Source: Paracrocinitomix mangrovi (GTDB lineage Bacteria > Bacteroidota > Bacteroidia > Flavobacteriales_D > Crocinitomicaceae). Taken from it: DNA of 64,000 nt. The notes under the pieces are model-generated. The model searched no databases, had not been told where the DNA came from, and saw only the letters and a program-made list of their open reading frames with translations. Where the stretch lies: contig NZ_CP091819.1 in assembly GCF_019740355.2 (NCBI RefSeq), forward strand, positions 558,001 to 622,000, written 5' to 3'. Within the stretch, counting starts at the first letter, position 1. Each line of letters starts with the position of its first letter. A program made the position numbers and the translations under genes. Below are positions 32,628 to 42,668 of the stretch, in pieces.

Positions 32628-33385
32628 GCTTTCCCCTTAGATATCAATTCACTTATTAATTGATAAAGTCGTTTCCTGTCCTCATCTTTCAATAAGGCCA
32701 AATGTTTATTGATAGTTTCTTCATCTTTCCGGATAGCTGGACCTGTTTGTGAATCCTCTGCTCCTATCTCAGCTGCATTTTTAATGGTTTGTTGTACCAA
32801 AGGCAATAGTACTTCAAAATCCAATTCATTTTCAGCAGCTATATTACCTGAAACACGTAACATGTAATTCACAAAATTATTTGCAAATACAGCTGCCAAA
32901 TGCATCTTACTTCTTTTAGCAGAACTTAGAACCTTTATTTCTTCCCCAAGTGTATTCTTAGATAAATCCAAAAGCTTATGTTCAAAATCTATGACATTTG
33001 ATTCAATAAAGATTGGCACCATATCTTTACTAGGCAAATTCTTTTTGCTCATAGTTTGCAATGGATAAATAACACCATAATGACTAAAGCCATCAAATGC
33101 TTTTAAGTCTGTCATTCCTGACGTATGCACTGCAGCTATACTTTTATTTAGTGAATTACAAACCTCCAATATCCCTTTATCTGATACACATATGATATTA
33201 AGATCCACATTTTGATCAAGATCCATCAAATTACTCACAGGTAATGCTCCTATTTTCTCGGCTAATTTTTTTGCGTGTTTTAAATCTCTAGAAAACACAT
33301 TTTTTATAAGAACTTTATTCTTAAGCTGTTGCCCAAAATAATGAGCTACATTTCCTGAACCTATTATGTTTATTGATTTTATCAT
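32624..33385 (-). CDS. DUF2520/Rossmann-like oxidoreductase-family protein
   Basis: A 253-residue cytoplasmic protein. The N-terminal Rossmann motif is IIGSGNVAHYFGQQL (7-21). The centre has HTSGMTDLKAF and YPLQTMSK. The C-terminal DUF2520 part has HLAAVFANNFVNYMLRVS and LLPLVQQTIKNA, ending with the helical lid QTGPAIRKDEETINKHLALL. The architecture is that of the pyrroline-5-carboxylate/6-phosphogluconate dehydrogenase superfamily, but the substrate of these proteins is not established. It starts three bases after the glycosyltransferase stop, so the two genes form an operon. Confidence 0.85.
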   Translation of the reverse strand: MIKSINIIGSGNVAHYFGQQLKNKVLIKNVFSRDLKHAKKLAEKIGALPVSNLMDLDQNVDLNIICVSDKGILEVCNSLNKSIAAVHTSGMTDLKAFDGFSHYGVIYPLQTMSKKNLPSKDMVPIFIESNVIDFEHKLLDLSKNTLGEEIKVLSSAKRSKMHLAAVFANNFVNYMLRVSGNIAAENELDFEVLLPLVQQTIKNAAEIGAEDSQTGPAIRKDEETINKHLALLKDEDRKRLYQLISELISKGKA

Positions 33386-33388
33386 TCT

Positions 33389-34819
33389 TTATTCATAAAC
33401 ATGAACCTCATACTCACCTTTAAATTCTCGTCCTTCTTTCCACTTAAATCTGGATTCAATTTCTTTCTTCAATTGCTGTTCGGGAAAAAGAAATTTAGAA
33501 TTGGCATCTACATAAATCAACTGTTTTCCTCTTAAATCTCCTGAAATTTCATTTAAGCTATATACGGGATAAACATTTTCATTTAATTCTGTTTCCTTGA
33601 ATCTTTTGTAATCAGCAAAATTCTCAGGTTTGTAGTGATACATAAACGTAAGGTCATAAAACGGAGGAGAAATGACAATTACCGAATTACTTTCATCTTT
33701 TACAGATGCCACATATTTTGCTATCTCATCTCCTTCTCTATCATTGTCAGGAAAATAGTTGCATGTAATTATAAAAGGCACAGTAAATAGCAATAAATAA
33801 GCTTTTTTAGACCAATTCGTAAACAGAAAACAAATCACCATTGCTAACGACAGAAAAAGAAACGGAGTTGTAAAAAGCAAGTATCTATCCAAAAATATCG
33901 GTTGAAAAATCACAGAAACAATATACATTCCCAAATAAGGTACCAGAAAAGTAGTAATAGCAAATACAAACTGTTTGTTTTTCAAAAAGTCAGGAAGTTT
34001 TTGAATTGTATTTTTTCTGTTGATCACAAACAATACAACGAGGCCTAGCAATAATATCATTGCCACAATTGAATTGTTTAAAAACCTTAATATATTTCCA
34101 TATAGTTCAGTAATCTCAGGTTCTGGAACCCATGTTCCCTGATCATTAAAATGCTCTAGTCTCTTAAACAGTAGTAAAATTCCGGGTATGTAAATAACAG
34201 CAGAAATCAATCCTGACAAGACCAAATAACCTATTTTTTTGACACTTAAGTTCTTAAATAAGATGAAGAAGACCACAACCTCACAAACAACTACAAAACC
34301 ACCCAAATAATGAGTGTAAAGCAACAAACCATTCCAAATTGCCAATCTTAAATACCTTTTTTCACTCTTAAAAATGAAATCATATAAATCATTAAATGCT
34401 AAAAGAGACAATAGAACAAATAGGGAATAAGTTCTAGCTTCAACAGCATGATAATGATTAAAAGAAGAGAAAATAAAAAATAGAACAGCTAGTACTCCAA
34501 CCATACGTCCCTGTAATTTCTTACCTAGGTAAAAGAGCACCGGAATACTTAATACACTAAAGATTAATGAAAGTGACCGCACAGCAACTGGTCCAACACC
34601 AAATAATTTAATCCAAAAATGAAGTAAATAAAAATGTAGTGGTGGATTGTTCTCGCTTTGGAACATGACATTTAGCTCATGCAAGTCCTGTTGAGACCAG
34701 AAAATTGAAAATGGCTCATCTAATGCAATTGGAAATGAATTAATGGCTAAACCACAAAGAATAAGCTGGATTGTCATCAACACAGCAATTATTTTCTTAT
34801 CATCAATTTTACTAAGCAT
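33389..34819 (-). CDS. GT39/ArnT-like membrane glycosyltransferase
   Basis: A 476-residue integral membrane protein with about ten to twelve hydrophobic helices. After TM1 (IIAVLMTIQLILCGLAI) comes the periplasmic loop LDEPFSIFWSQQDLHELN, carrying the DE pair expected of the GT-C catalytic site, then NNPPLHFYLLHFWIKLFG, a hallmark of the PMT/ArnT group. The C-terminal ~100 residues are soluble and presumably periplasmic. It would transfer a sugar from a polyprenyl-phosphate donor to lipid or protein; the acceptor is unknown. It precedes the DUF2520 gene by three bases. Confidence 0.8.
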   Translation of the reverse strand: MLSKIDDKKIIAVLMTIQLILCGLAINSFPIALDEPFSIFWSQQDLHELNVMFQSENNPPLHFYLLHFWIKLFGVGPVAVRSLSLIFSVLSIPVLFYLGKKLQGRMVGVLAVLFFIFSSFNHYHAVEARTYSLFVLLSLLAFNDLYDFIFKSEKRYLRLAIWNGLLLYTHYLGGFVVVCEVVVFFILFKNLSVKKIGYLVLSGLISAVIYIPGILLLFKRLEHFNDQGTWVPEPEITELYGNILRFLNNSIVAMILLLGLVVLFVINRKNTIQKLPDFLKNKQFVFAITTFLVPYLGMYIVSVIFQPIFLDRYLLFTTPFLFLSLAMVICFLFTNWSKKAYLLLFTVPFIITCNYFPDNDREGDEIAKYVASVKDESNSVIVISPPFYDLTFMYHYKPENFADYKRFKETELNENVYPVYSLNEISGDLRGKQLIYVDANSKFLFPEQQLKKEIESRFKWKEGREFKGEYEVHVYE

Positions 34820-34839
34820 AGAATATCATTCAAACTTAT

Positions 34840-34847
34840 TAAATTTG
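34840..34847 (+). promoter_or_regulatory. -7 element of the thiolase gene
   Basis: TAAATTTG fits TAnnTTTG, 43 bases before the thiolase ATG. It lies in the 71-bp divergent region shared with the GT39-like gene. Confidence 0.4.
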
Positions 34848-34890
34848 AAACAATCATTAATCGTAAACCACATAATAAAAATTAGTTCAG

Positions 34891-36099
34891 ATGAAAGATG
34901 TCTTTATTGTTGATGCTGTAAGAACGGCAATTGGAAACTTTGGTGGAACCCTATCCCCTGTTCGTACAGATGATTTGGGAGCACTTGTAATGAAAGAGTT
35001 GGTTGCCAGAAATTCAAACCTGGATCCTAAAGACATTGAAGACGTAATTTTTGGTTGTGCCAACCAAGCCGGTGAAGACAATAGAAATGTTGCCAGAATG
35101 AGCTTATTATTAGCCGGATTACCATGGACGATTGGTGGTGAAACGGTAAATAGATTATGTTCTTCAGGAATGGCTTCAACTATTAATGCAGCAAGAGCTA
35201 TTCAAACAGGAAATGGAGACATTTATATTTCTGGTGGTGTTGAACATATGACAAGAGGTCCCTGGGTTATTTCTAAAGTGTCTAAACCATTTGGTAGAGA
35301 TGCAGAAATGCATGACTCAAGCTTTGGATGGAGATTTGTCAATCCAAAAATGCAAGAGATTTATGGCACTGACGGAATGGGAAATACGGCAGAAAATCTA
35401 GTGGAGATGTATAACATTTCAAGAGAGGACCAGGATTTGTTTGCATACAACAGTCAAATGAAAGCTGCAAAAGCACAAGCTTCTGGTAGATTAGCAGAAG
35501 AGATTATCCCGGTTAGTATTCCAAGAAGAAAACAAGATCCACTAATTTTTGATCAGGACGAATTCATTAAGCCAACTACAACTTTAGAAATATTAAGCAA
35601 TTTAAGACCTGCTTTTAAGAAAGAAGGAGGATCAGTAACGGCTGGTAACGCATCAGGCCTAAACGACGGAGCTGTTGCTCTACTCGTGGCCTCAGAAGAT
35701 GCTGTTAAAGCAAACAACTTTAAGCCAATGGCAAGAATAGTATCGGCGGCAGTTGCAGGCGTTGAACCAAGAATAATGGGAATAGGACCAGTTTATGCTT
35801 CCCAAAAAGCATTAGCCAGAGCAGGATTAACTTTTGATGACATGGACATCATTGAGATCAATGAAGCATTTGCTGCTCAGGTTTTAGCTTGTACAAGAGA
35901 AATGGGAATTGCAGATGATGATCCTAGAATCAACCCTAATGGAGGAGGAATTGCTATTGGGCATCCACTTGGAATGACAGGAGGAAGAATTCTTCAAACA
36001 GCTGCAATTGAATTACAGAAAACTGGAAAGAGATATGCCTTAGTTACCATGTGTATTGGTGTTGGACAAGGTTACGCTACTGTAATTGAAAGAGTTTAA
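34891..36099 (+). CDS. Acetyl-CoA acyltransferase (thiolase)
   Basis: A 402-residue cytoplasmic thiolase. The acyl-accepting Cys90 is in VNRLCSSGM. EINEAFAAQVLA, the GGGIAIGHPLGMTGGR histidine motif and the C-terminal MCIGVGQG with the second catalytic Cys are all intact. It performs thiolytic cleavage of 3-oxoacyl-CoA (fatty acid or aromatic degradation) or the reverse condensation; the sequence is closest in feel to FadA/PcaF-type enzymes. No other beta-oxidation genes are adjacent. Closed by the terminator at 36121. Confidence 0.92.
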   Translation: MKDVFIVDAVRTAIGNFGGTLSPVRTDDLGALVMKELVARNSNLDPKDIEDVIFGCANQAGEDNRNVARMSLLLAGLPWTIGGETVNRLCSSGMASTINAARAIQTGNGDIYISGGVEHMTRGPWVISKVSKPFGRDAEMHDSSFGWRFVNPKMQEIYGTDGMGNTAENLVEMYNISREDQDLFAYNSQMKAAKAQASGRLAEEIIPVSIPRRKQDPLIFDQDEFIKPTTTLEILSNLRPAFKKEGGSVTAGNASGLNDGAVALLVASEDAVKANNFKPMARIVSAAVAGVEPRIMGIGPVYASQKALARAGLTFDDMDIIEINEAFAAQVLACTREMGIADDDPRINPNGGGIAIGHPLGMTGGRILQTAAIELQKTGKRYALVTMCIGVGQGYATVIERV

Positions 36100-36118
36100 T
36101 TGATTATTTAGATATAAA

Positions 36119-36149
36119 AAAAGCCGACTTCAATGAGTCGGCTTTTTTG
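36119..36149 (+). terminator. Rho-independent terminator of the thiolase gene
   Basis: AAGCCGACT-TCAATG-AGTCGGCTT followed by a T run, about 20 bases after the stop. The left arm is preceded by A's, so it could also work for the convergent gene. Confidence 0.85.
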
Positions 36150-36163
36150 TTTAAATTAATTTC

Positions 36164-36358
36164 TTAATGTCCCGGAGACCATTTACATCCGGCATTTTCA
36201 CAACTAGCTTTCGCGTCTTTGTATTCGTCATGATCATCAGCAGTTACCTTTGTAGATATTTCTGATCCCAAAACGGTACACGTGCAGGTCCCTTTTTTAC
36301 AAGAAGTTGAAATTCCAACCAACATCAATAAAGCAGCTGTATAAATAATCTTTTTCAT
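36164..36358 (-). CDS. Very small Cys-rich SPII lipoprotein
   Basis: A 64-residue lipoprotein: signal MKKIIYTAALLMLVGI, lipobox STSC at about 17-20, then KKGTCTCTVLG. Only about 44 residues remain after processing, with four further Cys (CTCT, SCENAGC), suggesting two disulfides, and an acidic patch DDHDEYKDAK. The C-terminus is SPGH. I do not recognise a family. It lies between the thiolase and citrate synthase terminators and is probably monocistronic. Confidence 0.65.
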   Translation of the reverse strand: MKKIIYTAALLMLVGISTSCKKGTCTCTVLGSEISTKVTADDHDEYKDAKASCENAGCKWSPGH

Positions 36359-36423
36359 AGTATAGATTTGTTCATTCGTTCAAAGCGAATATAATAAATT
36401 AATAATTACTATGCACGAATAAC

Positions 36424-36455
36424 AAAAAAGCCACAACGATTTGTTGTGGCTTTCC
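36424..36455 (-). terminator. Rho-independent terminator of gltA
   Basis: AAAGCCACAAC-GATTT-GTTGTGGCTTT, an 11-bp perfect stem. On the minus strand it is followed by a T run and lies just after the citrate synthase stop at 36475. Confidence 0.85.
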
Positions 36456-36474
36456 TTTATGAATTTGATTATTC

Positions 36475-37776
36475 TTATCTCTGTGAAACAGGAACGAAAT
36501 CTCTTTTGTTGTATCCTGTATAAACCTGTCTTGGCCTACCAATTGGATCACCATTGTCTAACATTTCTTTCCATTGAGCAATCCATCCCGGTAATCTTCC
36601 TAATGCAAACATTACTGTAAACATTTCAGTTGGAATACCTATCGCTCTGTAAATGATACCTGAATAGAAATCAACGTTTGGATACAATCCTCTAGATTTG
36701 AAGTACTCATCACTTAATGCTACTTCTTCTAATTTTTTAGCTATTTCTAATGTAGGATCATTAATTCCAAGTTCCTCTAAAATATCATCACATGCTTGTT
36801 TGATAATTGTTGCTCTTGGATCAAAGTTCTTATAAACTCTGTGTCCGAATCCCATTAATCTAAATGGATCTTCTTTATCTTTTGCTTTTGCAACCCATTT
36901 ATCAAGATCACCTCCATCATTTTGAATCATTTCAAGCATCTCAATAACAGCTTGGTTTGCTCCACCATGTAGAGGACCCCATAAAGCTGAAATTCCTGCT
37001 GAAATAGAAGCGTAAAGGTTAGCTTGAGATGAACCTACTATTCTTACAGTTGAAGCAGAACAGTTTTGCTCGTGATCAGCATGTAAAATCAATAATTTAT
37101 TTAAAGCTTTTGCAATTACAGGACTTGGTGTATAATCCTCAGTAGGCATACCCCACATCATGTACATGAAGTTTTCAATATATCCCAAATCATTTTTTGG
37201 GTACATAAACGGATGTCTAACAGCATTTTTATATACCATTGCTGCCAAAGTAGGCAACTTAGCAATTAATCTATTGATAGATAGTTGGAAAGCTTCTTTA
37301 GATCTATGCGGATCTTGAGACTCTGGATAGAAAGTTGACATTGAACAAATCATAGAAGCCAAAATTCCCATAGGATGTGCCTGCGCAGGATAAGCTTCAA
37401 AGAATCTCTTCATATCCTCATGCACCAAAGTATGGTGATCAATCTCATCTTCCCAATTTGACAATTGCTCTTGTGTAGGAAGTTCACCATTTAAAATAAG
37501 GTAACTTACCTCCAGAAAAGAAGCTTGTTCCGCTAATTGCTCGATAGGATAACCTCTATATCTCAATATTCCTTTTTCTCCATCAAGAAACGTAATGCTA
37601 CTAGTACATGACCCGGTGTTTTTAAAACCTTTATCCAAAGTAATGTATCCAGTTTGCGCACGAAGTGAAGAAATATCAACAGCTTTCTCATCTTCAGTAC
37701 CAATAATTACTGGTAATTCAATGATCTTCCCATCTAATTCAATTTTTGCAACTTGCTGATCTGTATTCGTTTCCAT
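36475..37776 (-). CDS. gltA: Citrate synthase
   Basis: A 433-residue enzyme that condenses acetyl-CoA and oxaloacetate at the entry of the TCA cycle. It has the N-terminal beta domain of the type II bacterial enzymes (KIIELPVIIGTEDEKAVDIS), LRYRGYPIEQLAEQASFLEV, the catalytic histidines in LHADHEQNCSAST, WGPLHGGANQAV and GFGHRVYKNFDPRA, and the catalytic Asp in YPNVDFYSG. Single-gene transcription unit with a terminator at 36424. Confidence 0.95.
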   Translation of the reverse strand: METNTDQQVAKIELDGKIIELPVIIGTEDEKAVDISSLRAQTGYITLDKGFKNTGSCTSSITFLDGEKGILRYRGYPIEQLAEQASFLEVSYLILNGELPTQEQLSNWEDEIDHHTLVHEDMKRFFEAYPAQAHPMGILASMICSMSTFYPESQDPHRSKEAFQLSINRLIAKLPTLAAMVYKNAVRHPFMYPKNDLGYIENFMYMMWGMPTEDYTPSPVIAKALNKLLILHADHEQNCSASTVRIVGSSQANLYASISAGISALWGPLHGGANQAVIEMLEMIQNDGGDLDKWVAKAKDKEDPFRLMGFGHRVYKNFDPRATIIKQACDDILEELGINDPTLEIAKKLEEVALSDEYFKSRGLYPNVDFYSGIIYRAIGIPTEMFTVMFALGRLPGWIAQWKEMLDNGDPIGRPRQVYTGYNKRDFVPVSQR

Positions 37777-37914
37777 ATTGCTCTATCCGTATTTATGTAA
37801 TTTTAGTCCCCCTAAGATAATATGAATTTTATTATCTAATCCAACGCTAACACTACTTTTTTGTAAAATATTTGTTTAGACATTCGTAAGCTATATCAAT
37901 TAGATTCACTTTGT

Positions 37915-39861
37915 CTATAATTCATCTTCAGACAAGACCACCAAAAAATCACCTTTTTCAATCTCTACCTGTTGATTTTTAGGCAAATTCAGTGTTACAC
38001 CAAAGTTAGAATTCGCATCTTTACTTTTATTGCCTTTTCTGATACCCAAACACACCTCTTCTCTCTTAGCAGCCAAGCCAATTATATCTCCAAAAGTTAC
38101 TTTCGCCGGAAATTCTTTAAAATATAAATCTGCCGGTTTAACATAAATCTCACTTCCATCCTCTGAAAATAAATCATCATAAAGCATCTTGATCAGTGGT
38201 TCTTCAGATAATTGCGCCAAAATCATTGTAATTAGCTTGTTACTGATTATGAAATCATCAACATCTGTTTGCGTTATAATTTCTTGATTTTCTGAGTTTA
38301 ACACCTGCGTAATTATCTTCGTTTCAATTTGCTCCTCCTCTTTTTTGATATTTCTCAATAACAAAAGAATAATCAGTGTATCAGAGTCAATTTTATCCGC
38401 TCTTAACTCATTTAAATCTTGAGATAGAATAATGATATTATCATAAGAAAATGGATTGACCTTTTCTAAATTCTCCAGTTTTAATGGGTCTGAATCATGT
38501 AGCACTATTTCAAAATCAGGATATTCTTGTTTTAATGAGTCTACCTTATCTTTCAAAAAGTCATTTGGTTCATTGAACAAAATATCCACTTTAGTTCCTT
38601 TAGTTAGATAATCTGAAGATTCATGAATGAATATTTCTGCCACATTGTGCCAACCAAGAATCAATACATTCTTACTTTTCTGCTCCAACTTTTTACCTGA
38701 TAACTCTAATTCTACAGGTGACATGATCTTAGATGCTTCATAGTTAATCGTAGAGTCATCTTCTGCCAAAATGATGATTTGATCTTCAGGAACTAATGAA
38801 TAATCTGCATCCGGTCGCAATCTCAAACCATCTTTCTCATTGTAAACACCCAATGGTATTCCATCAACAAAGTGAAATGGTAAATCCTTAAATGTTACCC
38901 CATTCCAGTTGGCATGATGAAAATAAACCTCACATCCATCAAAAGACAAGATTTCATTGTACACCATCTCTAACCCACTTGTTAAAGAAGTTTGCACCAA
39001 AAGTTTACCCATAATATCCCAAGAATCAAGGGCAATGATGTTTTCATCATTAAAAAAGGAAATCAATCTTCTTTTTTCTTCACTGAAGATCTCTGCAATT
39101 ATTGGAAGTTTATTTTGTCCTCCCTGACATGAAATCATGGCCATAATTGCCTTAACTGACTGCACATCAGATTCTACTTTTTCGTCGTCAGAACTACTTT
39201 CAGAACAGTTAGCCAATAAAATAACAGACTTTGCTCCTGAAATATTAACCCTGTTTAATTCATTAATATTTGCATAATCCCCTGTAGTAGTCACTACTCT
39301 GGTTGACTTTGTTTGAGGCAATCTTTTGGCAATCAAGTCATCCATCTCCTCTTTATCTTCTCTTGAAAGAATTACAACACTTGCCTTACGCTCACTTTCA
39401 TTGGCTATTATGAGCTCTCTGATAATGTCAACAACTCTCTCATTCCATCCCAATATCAAAGTATGATCATCCTCAATTACTTTACCTCTACCTTTTCTGA
39501 AATTGTAAAATACATTCTCTAAAGTAGTTGTGATAAAGGCAATTAGCATGGATAGGATTACCACACCTACAACCCCGGCAAGAATAGAAGTTATTTTCAA
39601 CCAGGTTGGTGCTTCATTGTCCTGGTTCATATTACCGGGATCGGTCATTTGCAACCAGGTTTTCCAGATATCATCCCAGAAAGTTGTATGCTCAGGATGT
39701 CCCAAATCAGGATTTGCCTTGAGCATAAAAAATCTTACACCAATAATAATGATGAAAAGGATTAAAAAGAGTACAAATAGACTCATAAAGATGGACGCAC
39801 CACCTTTGCTTAAATATCTTTCAAAGCGATATTTAATTCTTTCTTTAAACGAAAATCCCAT
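37915..39861 (-). CDS. CASTOR/POLLUX-like ion channel with RCK domains
   Basis: A 648-residue membrane protein. TM1 at about 23-46; a pore-helix-like loop WKTWLQMTDPGN at about 66-77 that parallels the filter region of plant CASTOR/POLLUX; TM2 at about 87-111. After FYNFRKGRGKV, the cytoplasmic part carries two Rossmann/RCK units: the first begins HTLILGWNERVVDIIREL, the second KNVLILGWHNVAEIF, each with a TrkA-C-like tail. It is probably a ligand-gated cation channel; the ion is not known. Not in an operon with the TrkAH system at 55972. Confidence 0.8.
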   Translation of the reverse strand: MGFSFKERIKYRFERYLSKGGASIFMSLFVLFLILFIIIIGVRFFMLKANPDLGHPEHTTFWDDIWKTWLQMTDPGNMNQDNEAPTWLKITSILAGVVGVVILSMLIAFITTTLENVFYNFRKGRGKVIEDDHTLILGWNERVVDIIRELIIANESERKASVVILSREDKEEMDDLIAKRLPQTKSTRVVTTTGDYANINELNRVNISGAKSVILLANCSESSSDDEKVESDVQSVKAIMAMISCQGGQNKLPIIAEIFSEEKRRLISFFNDENIIALDSWDIMGKLLVQTSLTSGLEMVYNEILSFDGCEVYFHHANWNGVTFKDLPFHFVDGIPLGVYNEKDGLRLRPDADYSLVPEDQIIILAEDDSTINYEASKIMSPVELELSGKKLEQKSKNVLILGWHNVAEIFIHESSDYLTKGTKVDILFNEPNDFLKDKVDSLKQEYPDFEIVLHDSDPLKLENLEKVNPFSYDNIIILSQDLNELRADKIDSDTLIILLLLRNIKKEEEQIETKIITQVLNSENQEIITQTDVDDFIISNKLITMILAQLSEEPLIKMLYDDLFSEDGSEIYVKPADLYFKEFPAKVTFGDIIGLAAKREEVCLGIRKGNKSKDANSNFGVTLNLPKNQQVEIEKGDFLVVLSEDEL

Positions 39862-39938
39862 AAGGCCGATAAAATATAACGGCTATGAATATACTTATTA
39901 CATGTTCTTGTAATACAGAATTGGATAAAAAATACTTT

Positions 39939-40478
39939 TTACTCGTATTTCTTAAGTGCAGCCAGTAATTGTGATGGTTGCTGATAACCTTTGATCACTC
40001 CTACTTTCACTTGTTTTTTAGACAAAATCACAAATGAAGGAAAACTCATGCTACTGCCTAGCAGATTAACAGCCAGTTCATTATAACCTGTTTTTTCATT
40101 GTACATTTTATATTCGTACAACACTTCTTTAAAGGCAATTGGATCTTTAGATTCGGCATCCATTTTTACTGAGTAAAACTTTTCATTCATGTATTTTACT
40201 ACATCCTTATCTTTAAAAGTTGAATTATCCATTTTCACGCACCATCCACACCAAGAAGTATAAACATCAATGAAAATTGGTTTTTTATTTTTCTCATTGG
40301 CATCAATAGCAGACTCAAAATCCATCCACACTATCGCATTTGTATCTATATTTTCAGGCTTAACTTCAGAAACATCAATATTTTCTGTTACTACCGTTTC
40401 AGTAGCTTCCTTTGATGCCCCACAAGATTGAAGCAAAAATGACCCAATAATTAAGCTATATATCAAAACAGACTTCAT
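39939..40478 (-). CDS. Thioredoxin-like SPII lipoprotein
   Basis: A 179-residue lipoprotein: lipobox FLLQSC then GASKEATE. A thioredoxin fold of the thioredoxin_7/DsbD-gamma-like kind follows from about 60: KKPIFIDVYTSWCGWCVKMD with CGWC redox centre, then SSMSFPSFVIL with the cis-Pro. Membrane-anchored disulfide or reductase activity in the periplasm is inferred. The S9 peptidase gene lies upstream, its stop 33 bases before this start, so co-transcription is possible. Confidence 0.85.
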   Translation of the reverse strand: MKSVLIYSLIIGSFLLQSCGASKEATETVVTENIDVSEVKPENIDTNAIVWMDFESAIDANEKNKKPIFIDVYTSWCGWCVKMDNSTFKDKDVVKYMNEKFYSVKMDAESKDPIAFKEVLYEYKMYNEKTGYNELAVNLLGSSMSFPSFVILSKKQVKVGVIKGYQQPSQLLAALKKYE

Positions 40479-40511
40479 ATTAAATAGACGTAGGTTAATG
40501 TAGAATGTTGT

Positions 40512-42668
40512 TTAAAGGTTGTCTAATGTGAATTTCAACATCTTATTGAATAGATTTAAACGCGTATAACCACCATAAATTCCGTGATTTTTATTCGGAT
40601 AAATAAACATTTCAAAATCTTTGTTCTCTTTCACTAAGGCATCAACCATTTCCATTGTATTTTGAACATGAACGTTATCATCTCCTGAACCGTGAACAAT
40701 TAAATACTTTCCTTTTAAATCACTTGCAAAATTCACCGGCGAATTATCCTCATAACCTTCTTTGTTTTCTTGAGGTGTTCTCATAAAACGCTCCGTGTAA
40801 ATATTGTCATACCATTTCCAATTGGTAACTGGCGCTACAGCAATACCCATTTTAAACACATCAGCCCCCTTAGTCATACAAAGTGAAGTCATATATCCAC
40901 CATAACTCCATCCCATCACTCCTATTCTATCAGCATCAACATAATCCCATTTCTGCACTTCTTTAGCCACAGCAATCATATCTTCTGTTTCTAACTTCCC
41001 TAATTGTAAATAAGTTGATTTTTTAAATGCCGCACCTCTATACATTGTTCCTCTTGTATCTACAGAAATAACGATATATCCGTTTTGAGCCAATAATTGA
41101 TGATAAAAGTAGTTAGCTCCTCCCCATGAATCTGTAACTGTATTGTGTCCAGGACCATTGTAAATATTGAAATACACCGGATACTTCTTAGATGGATCAA
41201 AATCTTTTGGTTTAATCACAAATGCATTTAACATTTGATCTGCTCCTTTAATTTGAATAAACTCCTTTTTACTTAATTCATATTTTTTAAGCTTATTTTT
41301 AAGTGCTTCATTATCTATCAAAACATCTAACTCCTTGCCTTTTGCATTGTGAACCGACACCCTGTAAGGGTTTTCAGTACTAGAGTAAAAATTGATATAA
41401 TACTTCATTCCGGTACTGAATTGAGCATCATTATCACCTTTTAAAGTAGATAGCTTGGTTTTGTCGCTACCATCTAATTTGATTGAATACAAATCTTTAT
41501 AAATAGCTCCTTCTTCAGCTGAAATATAATAGATCAGCCCTTTTTCTTCATTAATCCCTTTTAACTCTACAACATCCCATTCTCCTTTAGTTACCTGAGT
41601 AACTTTACTGTCAAATCCTACCAAATAGATATGATTGTACCCATCTAATTCTGATGTTCTTAAAAATGACTTGCCATCATTCAAGAATATTAGATTGTCA
41701 TCAACCTCTACATATTGCTCAGATTGATCCTGGTGAATTATTCCTCCTTTTAAACCTTCATCAGACCATTCTGCAGATGCATAAATCAAGTGATTTTGAT
41801 GTCTATTTAACATCAAATACACCAATTTGTTATCATCTTGTGTCCACTTCATTCTTGGACAATATTCAAATGGACCTTTATTTACTTCTTGTGTTTTATC
41901 GTCTGATAACTGATATATATGAAGGCTTAGCTTTGAATTATCTTCTCCGGCTTTAGGATATTTAAATGTGTATTCCTCAGGATAAATATCATTGGTATAA
42001 TATTTCATTGTAAAATCCTTAACCTGAGATTCATCAAATTTCAGGTAAGCTATTTTAGTTCCTTTAGGAGACCAGTAAAAGGCCTTGGTTAAAGAGAATT
42101 CTTCTTCATACACCCAATCAGTAGAACCATTGATGATAGCATTCTGTTTCCCATCATTTGTAACGGCTTTAACTTCTCCTGACTTTAGATCTTTGTAGTA
42201 AAGGTTGTTTTCGTAAACGAAGGCTACTTTTGATCCATCAGGAGAAAATTCAGCCAACATTTCTTTAGCATCTTTATCATAAAGCGCTTCACTTTTACCA
42301 CTTGCTATATCTACTACATAATACTTAGCTGTAAAGCTTCTACGATAGATATAGCTTATCTTTGTAGCTATTAAAAGCTTTGTTTCATCCGCATTAAAAA
42401 AGTAATCTTCTATTGAAATACCATTCAATTTGGCTCCATCAAAAATGACACTCTCTGCTTTTTCAAAATTGGTATAGGCATATTTCACAATTTGATTGTT
42501 TTCTAAAGCAGAAAAATGCTCACCATCATTCATTGAACGAACAGATGATGCATACTCCGGTGAAAATTCTCTAGAAGACCAAATCAATTCATTTGTAAGC
42601 CCTTTCTGCGCCAATAATGGTTGTAAAAAAAGCGTTATTCCTAGTACTAATAAAAGGTATTTTTTCAT
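40512..42668 (-). CDS. S9B-family dipeptidyl-peptidase IV
   Basis: A 718-residue periplasmic serine peptidase, started at MKKYLLLVLGITLFLQPLLAQ because this gives a proper signal peptide; an ATG 51 bases upstream does not. The N-terminal propeller includes WVYEEEFSLTKAFYWSP, the DPP-IV Glu motif. The C-terminal alpha/beta hydrolase has VDTRGTMYRG, the nucleophile in MGWSYGGYMTS, the Asp in VHGSGDDNVH and the His in NKNHGIYGG. It removes X-Pro/X-Ala dipeptides from peptide N-termini and complements the S46 enzyme at 23257. Confidence 0.92.
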   Translation of the reverse strand: MKKYLLLVLGITLFLQPLLAQKGLTNELIWSSREFSPEYASSVRSMNDGEHFSALENNQIVKYAYTNFEKAESVIFDGAKLNGISIEDYFFNADETKLLIATKISYIYRRSFTAKYYVVDIASGKSEALYDKDAKEMLAEFSPDGSKVAFVYENNLYYKDLKSGEVKAVTNDGKQNAIINGSTDWVYEEEFSLTKAFYWSPKGTKIAYLKFDESQVKDFTMKYYTNDIYPEEYTFKYPKAGEDNSKLSLHIYQLSDDKTQEVNKGPFEYCPRMKWTQDDNKLVYLMLNRHQNHLIYASAEWSDEGLKGGIIHQDQSEQYVEVDDNLIFLNDGKSFLRTSELDGYNHIYLVGFDSKVTQVTKGEWDVVELKGINEEKGLIYYISAEEGAIYKDLYSIKLDGSDKTKLSTLKGDNDAQFSTGMKYYINFYSSTENPYRVSVHNAKGKELDVLIDNEALKNKLKKYELSKKEFIQIKGADQMLNAFVIKPKDFDPSKKYPVYFNIYNGPGHNTVTDSWGGANYFYHQLLAQNGYIVISVDTRGTMYRGAAFKKSTYLQLGKLETEDMIAVAKEVQKWDYVDADRIGVMGWSYGGYMTSLCMTKGADVFKMGIAVAPVTNWKWYDNIYTERFMRTPQENKEGYEDNSPVNFASDLKGKYLIVHGSGDDNVHVQNTMEMVDALVKENKDFEMFIYPNKNHGIYGGYTRLNLFNKMLKFTLDNL

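Noticed and set aside
39530-39913. Open frame antisense to the start of the channel gene
   Set aside because: No family resemblance, covers a well-supported membrane protein on the other strand.
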